DNA of 40,231 bases from Bacteroidaceae bacterium (GTDB lineage Bacteria; Bacteroidota; Bacteroidia; Bacteroidales; Bacteroidaceae). This document shows positions 34,543 to 40,231 of this stretch, piece after piece (positions within the stretch are counted from its first letter, which is position 1; each line of letters opens with the position of its first letter). The position numbers were made by a program, and so were the translations under genes. The notes below the pieces were generated by a model that worked only from the letters and a program-made list of their open reading frames with translations, did not search any database and was not told where the DNA came from. Where the stretch lies: assembly GCA_017548165.1 (NCBI GenBank), contig JAFYMW010000008.1, forward strand, positions 1-40,231. The letters are read 5' to 3'.

Positions 34543-35773
34543 ATTCAGCAATTATCCTACAAATATTCACTACCGTCATCATTGCCTTCTCCATACTTTG
34601 GATGGGGAGGAACTCATGTCGACCGTGAAAGTTCAGGCCTCCGGCAAAGATATTAGGACAGGGCAACCCCTTGAACGAAAGTTGCGCGCCATCGGTACCA
34701 CCACGGATGGGCACTACCTTGGCAAAACCGCAAGCCTCTTCTATGGCACGCAGGGCTATGTCTATGATATGCGGTTTGTCTACTAACTGTGTGTGCATAT
34801 TATAATAGGTGTCCTTCACCTCGGGCAGGAAAGTGCCATGACCGTACTTGTCGTTCATCCTCTCGCACATATCCAGAATCACCTGCTTGCGCATATGGAA
34901 CATCTGCGTGTTGTGGTCGCGGATTATGTAGGTCAGTGTGGCCTGCTCCACCCCACCCTGCATCTGGTACAGGTGGAAGAAACCTTCGTAACCTGTGGTA
35001 CGCTCGGGCACCTCGTTCTCTGGCATCTGCTGGGCAAACTCCGTTGCCAACAGGGCCGCATTCACCATCTTGTCCTTCGCATAACCGGGATGCACACTGA
35101 TGCCATTCACAGTTATCTTGGCACTGGCAGCATTGAAGTTCTCATACTCCAGTTCGCCCACCTCGCTTCCATCCATGGTGTATGCCCACTGGCAACCGAA
35201 CTTCTCCACGTCAAAAAGATGAGCACCGCAACCTATCTCCTCGTCGGGATTGAAGCACACGCGCACCTTGCCATGCTTCACCTCGGGGTGCTTCAGCAGA
35301 TATGCCATTGCCGACATTATCTCTGCTATACCAGCCTTGTCGTCGGCTCCCAAAAGAGTGTGACCATCTGTAACAATAAGGTCCTCACCCTTGTGCTCGA
35401 GCAGTTCGGGGAACTGACTAACGCGTGTCACAATGCCCTCCGCCTCGTCCAGCACAATGTCGCTTCCGTCGTAGTTCTCAACGATGCGAGGCTTCACATC
35501 GGCACCCGAGCAGTCGGGACTAGTGTCCATGTGAGCAATGAATCCCACCACAGGCACCTGCTCCATACCCTCGCTTGCTGGCAGAGTGGCAAAGACATAG
35601 CCATGAGCATCCATCTCCACCTCCTGCATACCTATCTCCTTCAGTTCCTCCACCAGATATTCAGCCAGACGCAACTGTTTCTCTGTGCTGGGGCAGCGAC
35701 CCTCGGCCTCCTCGCTCGACTGGGTATCGAAACTAACATATTTCAAGAATCTTTCTACTATTTCCTTTTTCAT
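34538..35773 (-). CDS. pepT: Peptidase T (tripeptide aminopeptidase)
   Basis: PepT removes the N-terminal residue from tripeptides in the cytoplasm. The 411-residue M20-family protein has [15 protein letters not shown] (zinc His and catalytic Asp), [17 protein letters not shown] (bridging Asp), [16 protein letters not shown] (Glu-Glu pair), [19 protein letters not shown] and the C-terminal [20 protein letters not shown] and [10 protein letters not shown] motifs. The length matches E. coli PepT (408). The open frame extends 62 codons upstream through the promoter and into the divergent dnaG gene; ATG 35773 (MKKEIVERF) is the true start. Confidence 0.95.
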   Translation of the reverse strand: MKKEIVERFLKYVSFDTQSSEEAEGRCPSTEKQLRLAEYLVEELKEIGMQEVEMDAHGYVFATLPASEGMEQVPVVGFIAHMDTSPDCSGADVKPRIVENYDGSDIVLDEAEGIVTRVSQFPELLEHKGEDLIVTDGHTLLGADDKAGIAEIMSAMAYLLKHPEVKHGKVRVCFNPDEEIGCGAHLFDVEKFGCQWAYTMDGSEVGELEYENFNAASAKITVNGISVHPGYAKDKMVNAALLATEFAQQMPENEVPERTTGYEGFFHLYQMQGGVEQATLTYIIRDHNTQMFHMRKQVILDMCERMNDKYGHGTFLPEVKDTYYNMHTQLVDKPHIIDIALRAIEEACGFAKVVPIRGGTDGAQLSFKGLPCPNIFAGGLNFHGRHEFLPIQSMEKAMMTVVNICRIIAEC

Positions 35774-35798
35774 AACGCAGTATTTTATATTATCTGCA

Positions 35799-35806
35799 CA
35801 AAGATA
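35799..35806 (-). promoter_or_regulatory. -7 box of pepT
   Basis: On the minus strand this reads TATCTTTG, 25 nt before the pepT ATG. Confidence 0.6.
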
Positions 35807-35849
35807 ACAATTCTTGCGCACAATCGTGCCTTTCTTCGGCAAAAATGCA

Positions 35850-35857
35850 TAACTTTG
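35850..35857 (+). promoter_or_regulatory. -7 box of dnaG
   Basis: TAACTTTG matches TAnnTTTG and lies only 7 nt before the dnaG ATG, which implies an almost leaderless mRNA. Confidence 0.6.
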
Positions 35858-35864
35858 TATCGCT

Positions 35865-37937
35865 ATGATAGACAGAATCACTACAGACAAGATAAAAGAG
35901 GCTGCACAGATAGTGGATGTGGTATCGGATTTCGTCACACTGAAGAGGTCTGGAGCCAACTACAAGGGCCTCTGTCCCTTCCACGACGACCGCACGCCGT
36001 CGTTCATGGTCTCCCCTGCAAAGAACTATTGCAAATGCTTTGCTTGTGGCAAGGGTGGCAACCCCATCGGCTTCATCATGGAGCACGAGCAATTGTCCTA
36101 TCCCGATGCCCTTCGTTATCTGGCCAAGAAGTATGGCATACAGGTGGAAGAGAAGGAGATGACCGCCGAAGAGCGCGCAGCACAGACGGAGAGGGAGAGT
36201 ATGTTCATCCTGAACGAATGGGCGCTGAAGTGGTTCAAGGAACAGATGATGAACACACAGGATGGTCGCGCCATTGGTCTTGCCTATTTCCGCGAGCGTG
36301 GATTTCGCGACGACATCATAGAGAAATTCCAGTTGGGTTTCTGTCCCAAGGGGCGCGACACCATGAGCCGGGCAGCACTCCGCGAGGGTTATCGCGAACA
36401 GTTCCTTGTAGGCACAGGTTTGTCCATCAAGCGCGAGGATGGCAGTGTGGTTGACCGTTTCTGGGGACGTGTCATGTTTCCCTGGCACACCGTGGGAGGC
36501 AAGGTGGCAGGTTTCGGTGGTCGTGTTTTGGATGCCGCCACCAAGGGAGTGGCGGTGAAGTACCAGAACTCGCCCGAATCCTCCATCTATAGCAAGCGCC
36601 GCGAACTCTACGGTCTCTTCCAAGCAAAGCAGGCAATAGTGAAGATGGACCAGGTCTACATGGTGGAGGGCTACACCGATGTCATCTCCATGCACCAGTG
36701 CGGCATAGAGAATGTGGTGGCCAACTCGGGCACTGCCCTCACCAAGGAGCAGATACACCTGCTGCACCGCTTTACCAACAACATCACCCTGCTCTACGAT
36801 GGCGACGATGCTGGCATACATGCTGCCCAGCGTGGTACAGACATGCTCCTGGCTGCCGGCATGAATGTTAAGATTCTGCTCTTGCCCGATGGAGACGACC
36901 CCGATAGTTTTGCCCGCAAGCACAATGCCGAGGACTTCCGCCGCTATGTCGAGGAGCATCAGGTGGACTTCCTCAAGTTCAAGACCAACCTGGCTCTTGC
37001 CGAGGCACAGAACGACCCTCGCAAGCTCAGTGCCCTGGTGGCAGAGATAGTAACCAGCATATCTTTCATCCCCGACGAGATAACGCGCTCGCTCTACATT
37101 CGCGAAACAGCGCAAACCATGCGCATGGACGAGAAGATGATAGTCCGTGCCGTGCAGAACCAGATGGCCAAAAACCGTGAGGAGGAATACCGACGCAAGA
37201 TGAACGGAGGAACGGAAACGGCGAGCAACGAGCGTGTAGCAGTGAGCGAATTAGAGCTCAACGAAAATAGCAACACGTCAGGCAACTACTCCCCGAAATT
37301 AGGAGAGGTCTCCGAAGAATGGAAGGGGTTATCACCTAGCAATGATAACGGAAATACATCCAATGTTGGCAACCCTGTCATCTCTACTGCGGCATCGCCA
37401 GCGGCAGAACTTCTGTTGGCACAACTTATAGTGCGACATGGCGAGAAGACCATCTGCGAGGCTGAGGACGAGAATGGAAATCAGGTGCCTCTCACCGTCA
37501 CAGAATTCATCTTCTACTCGCTCACTCAGGATGGACTCGTCTTTAGCAACCCCACCGTTCAGTTCATAATGAACAAAGCCATGGAGCATATCAATGACCC
37601 TGGTTTTGTGGCTGAGAAATATTTCCTCGGGCACCACAATGCACAACTCTCCTCCATTGCATTCCAACTGAGCATGGACAAGGAAGAACTCAGCAAATAC
37701 CACACCCGTGGAGGCCTAGCCACCTCCGACGACGACCGTCTGCTAGAACTCACCACCCATGTTCTTGCCGACATGAAACTCTCCATTGTCCGTAGCGAGA
37801 TAAACCAGATAATGGCAAAAATGAAGTCCCCCACCACCTCCAAAGACGAAGGTCGCGAACTCCTACTTCAATACAAAGAACTCAAAGATGCAGAAAAACG
37901 CCTCGCCAAAGACTGTGGCGACCGCGTTCTGGCATAA
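35865..37937 (+). CDS. dnaG: DNA primase
   Basis: DnaG makes RNA primers for replication. The 690-residue protein has the CHC2 zinc finger ([11 protein letters not shown], then [11 protein letters not shown]) at about residues 37-65, a RNA polymerase domain with [22 protein letters not shown], and a Toprim core with [22 protein letters not shown] and [11 protein letters not shown] at about 265-320. A helical region follows to about 445. Residues about 447-505 are low-complexity and include [16 protein letters not shown]; the DNA there resembles intergenic repeats, apparently inserted into the linker before the C-terminal helicase-binding domain (about 510-690). The protein is longer than E. 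coli DnaG (581), partly for this reason. A perfect-stem terminator follows. Confidence 0.96.
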   Translation: MIDRITTDKIKEAAQIVDVVSDFVTLKRSGANYKGLCPFHDDRTPSFMVSPAKNYCKCFACGKGGNPIGFIMEHEQLSYPDALRYLAKKYGIQVEEKEMTAEERAAQTERESMFILNEWALKWFKEQMMNTQDGRAIGLAYFRERGFRDDIIEKFQLGFCPKGRDTMSRAALREGYREQFLVGTGLSIKREDGSVVDRFWGRVMFPWHTVGGKVAGFGGRVLDAATKGVAVKYQNSPESSIYSKRRELYGLFQAKQAIVKMDQVYMVEGYTDVISMHQCGIENVVANSGTALTKEQIHLLHRFTNNITLLYDGDDAGIHAAQRGTDMLLAAGMNVKILLLPDGDDPDSFARKHNAEDFRRYVEEHQVDFLKFKTNLALAEAQNDPRKLSALVAEIVTSISFIPDEITRSLYIRETAQTMRMDEKMIVRAVQNQMAKNREEEYRRKMNGGTETASNERVAVSELELNENSNTSGNYSPKLGEVSEEWKGLSPSNDNGNTSNVGNPVISTAASPAAELLLAQLIVRHGEKTICEAEDENGNQVPLTVTEFIFYSLTQDGLVFSNPTVQFIMNKAMEHINDPGFVAEKYFLGHHNAQLSSIAFQLSMDKEELSKYHTRGGLATSDDDRLLELTTHVLADMKLSIVRSEINQIMAKMKSPTTSKDEGRELLLQYKELKDAEKRLAKDCGDRVLA
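37205..37378 (+). repeat. Repeat-like DNA within the dnaG linker
   Basis: Units such as GGAACGG, GGCGAGCAACGAGCG and CAGTGAGCG are followed by CTACTCCCCGAAATTAGG and GAATGGAAGGGGTT, a CTCCCC...GGGG-type palindrome-like segment. They resemble the motifs inserted in uvrA but are more diverged. The frame stays open. Confidence 0.5.
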
Positions 37938-37973
37938 GAGAATATCCCTTAAAGATCATTGCAACAAAACTAT

Positions 37974-38025
37974 CATCGGCGAAACAGAGCCTTAATATTC
38001 TGCCTCGCCGATGGTGCTTTTTTTT
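37974..38025 (+). terminator. Terminator after dnaG
   Basis: CATCGGCGA (37974-37982) pairs perfectly with TCGCCGATG (38005-38013), followed by GTGC and eight T. Confidence 0.93.
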
Positions 38026-38120
38026 ATAAAAAGGAAAGTGCCTTGTTTTATATATTATTCCATCGCGTAATTAAGCCAAACAAGCGGCACATGCATTTGA
38101 ACGCTTCGTATCCTCTGCGA

Positions 38121-38208
38121 TTAGACATTGTATCATCGGGGTTTAGACATTGTATTGTCTGAGCTTAGACGATGTATTATTTAAACTCGGACAAAGTATC
38201 GTCTGGAG
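38121..38208 (+). repeat. Four-unit 22-bp repeat array B
   Basis: Four units at exact 22-bp spacing start at 38121, 38143, 38165 and 38187: TTAGACATTGTATCATCGGGGT-like, with TTAGACATTGTATTGTCTGA as the best-conserved copy. It shares its unit and period with the array at 26685-26750. The rest of the dnaG-esterase gap (37938-38291) holds the dnaG terminator and no gene. Confidence 0.85.
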
Positions 38209-38291
38209 GGGGAGTATGTCCCAAAAGATTTGCGCTCCAGCATATCGATATCCAAACTGTCTTGTACTGAAATAGGTTGACTTTTGAAGCA

Positions 38292-40028
38292 TCAATCCTT
38301 GTTGAACCCCATCTTGGTGAGATATTCCCAGATGATGTCGAAGAAGTTGTAACTGGCTGTTTGTGGTGAAGCGTTGCGGGGGAAGCAATGGTTGCGCTTG
38401 GCAAAGGAATGCAGTTCGCACTGTACACCCATCTGCTGAAGTCTCTCCCACGCTTTGACGGAGTTCATCGCCGCATAAGGGTCGCTATCGCCATGCATGA
38501 AGATCATGGGCGAGGTCTTGATATCGAAAGAGAAGTCGGGCACGAAATGTACATCGTCGTCGTTGCCGCCTCGGGCATTGGTGCCATTGGTGCCGTCGTC
38601 AAGAACATAGGCTGGATATATGACTATACCCCACTGCACATTGCAGGCAATCTTGTCGATATCGTCTATGGGCAGATAAGAGCGGTGCATCGACGATGTG
38701 GTGCCCATAAGCGTGAGATGTCCGCCAGCCGAACTGCCCATGATACCGATACGGTTGGGATCCAATCCTCTGGAGGGTGCCTCTGCACGGACTATCCTGA
38801 TGGCACGCTGAAGGTCCTGCCATGCCGTGGTGTGCTTGGCCAAAGGAGCGGCGGGGCGAGGGCTGCGGTATTTCAGTGTCACCACGGCCATACCCTTCTC
38901 GTTCAGGTAGCGGCGCACAGGAGCCACCTCGTGCTCCTCGGGTTTGTTGTACTCGTATGCACCACCGGCATAGACTATCTGGATGGCCTTGGTCTTCAGT
39001 TCCTTGGGCATATGCCACTCGATGTAGGGAACATTCTGGTTCTCCTGAAAATCGGGAGTCTTGCCCTCAGGCCAGATGTTGTACTGAGAATGCTGTGCAC
39101 GATGCTCGTCGCTGCTGAAGCGATGCAGTATGTGCTCCTCCTTGCCCAGCTGACCCAGGAAGCCCATCTGTCTCATAAACTCGATACCACGCTCCAGGCC
39201 ATATGCACCATGTCCCTTGTTGGGATACAGATGCAGGTCGGCAGGAATGCGCATACGGCGCAATTGGCGATATACTAGCGTAGAGGTATAGGGCGAATAG
39301 ATGTCCATGCCGCCATGATGCAGACTCATGGGACAGGTGCGCTGATCGAACTTAAACACACTGCTCAAACGGACATCTGGTCCATAGCCCTGTCGTGTGG
39401 AGGGAGTGCCCTTTTCGGCATCTGTTGTGCCATAGGCAGGGGCGTTGACAATAGCCCAGTTGATATGACATGGAATGGTGTCCAGATGGTCAACAGCATC
39501 ATAGGCGGCGGTCTGTGAACTGGTGGCCAGCAGCAGTGCCAGGTGCGAACCAGCCGACATAGAAATAACGCCAATCTTCTCGGGATTGAAGCCACGCTTT
39601 GCTGCTTGTTGACGAATCATGCGTATAGCCCTCTGTCCATCGGCCCATGCCGTCTGGTAAATATCCATACCCACAGGACGCGGAGTGCGGTAAACCAAAT
39701 TCACACACTGGATGCCCATATTGGTGAATGTCTCGCTCCACTGCTTTATCAGCCCCACATCACAACATGATTCATAACTGCCACCCGACACCAACACCAT
39801 GCAGACATCGGTCCTGTTAGCGGCATTCGGAGCATCGAACCATTCTATGTAGGCAATTCTGTTCTTCTTGGGATCAAAACCCTTCTGTCTGAGCTCGTCG
39901 GTCATGGCGGCAATTTGATGTTCCTGGGTGTATGGCATGCTTTTCTTGTGCCACAGATACTCCCTATCGCGCGCCATAGCTGTGACAGATACGAACATCA
40001 CTATCAGTAATAATGTTTTTCTGAACAT
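38292..40028 (-). CDS. Secreted two-domain alpha/beta hydrolase (esterase)
   Basis: A 578-residue exported protein (signal peptide MFRKTLLLIVMFVSVTAMA) with two tandem alpha/beta-hydrolase domains of the BD-FAE/acetyl-xylan-esterase-like type. Domain 1 (about 55-290): oxyanion segment VLVSGGSYE, nucleophile elbow SMSAGSH (Ser158), HGGMDIY (Asp242) and NKGHGAY (His273). Domain 2 (about 335-575): VYAGGAYEYN, GSSAGGH (Ser433), HGDSDPY (Asp516) and RNHCFP (His547). Both triads look complete. The halves resemble each other (VYRTPRPVG/KYRSPRPAA; WADGQRAIRMIR/WQDLQRAIRIVR), which points to an internal duplication. It probably removes acyl or acetyl groups from plant polysaccharides; substrate not proven. 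A group II intron end lies about 63 nt upstream of the start. Confidence 0.88.
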   Translation of the reverse strand: MFRKTLLLIVMFVSVTAMARDREYLWHKKSMPYTQEHQIAAMTDELRQKGFDPKKNRIAYIEWFDAPNAANRTDVCMVLVSGGSYESCCDVGLIKQWSETFTNMGIQCVNLVYRTPRPVGMDIYQTAWADGQRAIRMIRQQAAKRGFNPEKIGVISMSAGSHLALLLATSSQTAAYDAVDHLDTIPCHINWAIVNAPAYGTTDAEKGTPSTRQGYGPDVRLSSVFKFDQRTCPMSLHHGGMDIYSPYTSTLVYRQLRRMRIPADLHLYPNKGHGAYGLERGIEFMRQMGFLGQLGKEEHILHRFSSDEHRAQHSQYNIWPEGKTPDFQENQNVPYIEWHMPKELKTKAIQIVYAGGAYEYNKPEEHEVAPVRRYLNEKGMAVVTLKYRSPRPAAPLAKHTTAWQDLQRAIRIVRAEAPSRGLDPNRIGIMGSSAGGHLTLMGTTSSMHRSYLPIDDIDKIACNVQWGIVIYPAYVLDDGTNGTNARGGNDDDVHFVPDFSFDIKTSPMIFMHGDSDPYAAMNSVKAWERLQQMGVQCELHSFAKRNHCFPRNASPQTASYNFFDIIWEYLTKMGFNKD

Positions 40029-40090
40029 AATAATATATCGTTAATTAAGGGACCTGTTCTGTAATAAGAGCCCAGAGAACATCTTAAAGC

Positions 40091-40231
40091 AATCGAGTAG
40101 GAGGAAAACGAAGCAGTTTTCTTCCTACTTTCGTTTTCCGACCTCTCACACCACCGTACGTGCCGTTCGGCATACGGCGGTTCCTATTTTGGGTTCCATT
40201 TGAAATATAAATCCGTCAAGCAAGGATAGCC
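40091..40231 (-). mobile_element. 3' end of a group II intron (domains V and VI)
   Basis: Read on the minus strand, a domain V-like hairpin lies at about 40150-40183: ACCGCCGTA pairs with TACGGTGGT over 9 bp with one G-T wobble; a 2-nt bulge (CG) and an upper TGCC/GGCA stem follow. GTGTGAGAGGTC links it to a domain VI-like stem, GGAAAACGAA/TTCGTTTTCC (about 40139-40103), and the intron would end near TCCTACTCGAT (about 40092), in AT as expected of the AY end. The stop codon of a maturase-like frame lies directly before domain V. Most of the element is outside the window. Confidence 0.72.
40184..40231 (-). CDS. C-terminal fragment of intron-encoded reverse transcriptase/maturase (partial)
   Basis: Only the last 15 codons are inside the window: GYPCLTDLYFKWNPK, then TAG. 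The GYPxLxDLY pattern resembles the ends of some group II intron reverse transcriptases, and the stop lies just before the domain V hairpin, where such frames normally end. Identity rests mainly on that context. Confidence 0.5.
   Translation of the reverse strand, partial: GYPCLTDLYFKWNPK

Noticed and set aside
35774..35959. 62-codon N-terminal extension of pepT
   Set aside because: It crosses the pepT promoter box and overlaps dnaG; family alignment begins at MKKEIVERF.
34793..37115. Long opposite-strand frames across pepT and dnaG (34793-36454 plus; 35790-37115 minus)
   Set aside because: They overlap well-identified genes and have no recognisable product.

Overview
The window looks like chromosomal DNA from a Bacteroidota species, most likely Prevotella or a close relative in Bacteroidales. 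Evidence: several genes are preceded by the phylum's TAnnTTTG -7 promoter box; the content is typical of the group (GH97, BspA-type leucine-rich repeats, OmpA lipoproteins, DUF4738-like lipoprotein, OprP-like porin, class II LysS, AsnA); and many secreted proteins carry Bacteroidota signal peptides or lipoboxes. Assignments rest on reading motifs by eye; no database search was run.

Layout. 1-5.0 kb: rpsA, rnz, a small secreted protein, then an ECF sigma / anti-sigma-like / Spy-like trio. 5.1-10.7 kb: three secreted enzymes in a row (an EEP-SGNH fusion, a GH123/DUF4091-like hydrolase, GH97), looking like a small glycan-degrading cluster without SusC/SusD. 10.7-15.4 kb: an accessory stretch with an elaborate nested RNA hairpin, an AT-rich lipoprotein gene, a large palindromic element and a 5'-truncated BspA-type gene. 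15.4-20.1 kb (minus): uvrA, carrying an in-frame insertion of repeat DNA, downstream of a GHL10/DUF187 hydrolase. 20.2-22.0 kb (plus): a SlyD-like isomerase and aroC. 22.1-23.9 kb (minus): a porin and a short SPFH protein. 24.0-29.6 kb (plus): lysS, gpsA, pgi, a HAD phosphatase/mutase and a CAT-fold protein. 29.6-31.1 kb (minus): two lipoproteins. 31.5-32.5 kb: asnA. 32.6-35.8 kb (minus): radical SAM protein, M28 peptidase, pepT. 35.9-37.9 kb: dnaG. 38.3-40.0 kb (minus): a two-domain esterase. 40.1-40.2 kb: the 3' end of a group II intron, entering from the right edge.

The most striking non-coding content is (i) a long RNA with at least four perfect stacked helices and a competing 3' hairpin at 10.9-11.1 kb; (ii) two intergenic arrays 11 kb apart that share one 22-bp repeat unit with a palindromic core; and (iii) degenerate short repeats (GGTGAGC-, TTTTCCGTTTTCA- and CCACCCCCTCC-type) that sit at gene ends, supply stop codons to several genes, and have entered the reading frames of uvrA and apparently dnaG without breaking them. 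No tRNA, rRNA or CRISPR array was seen.
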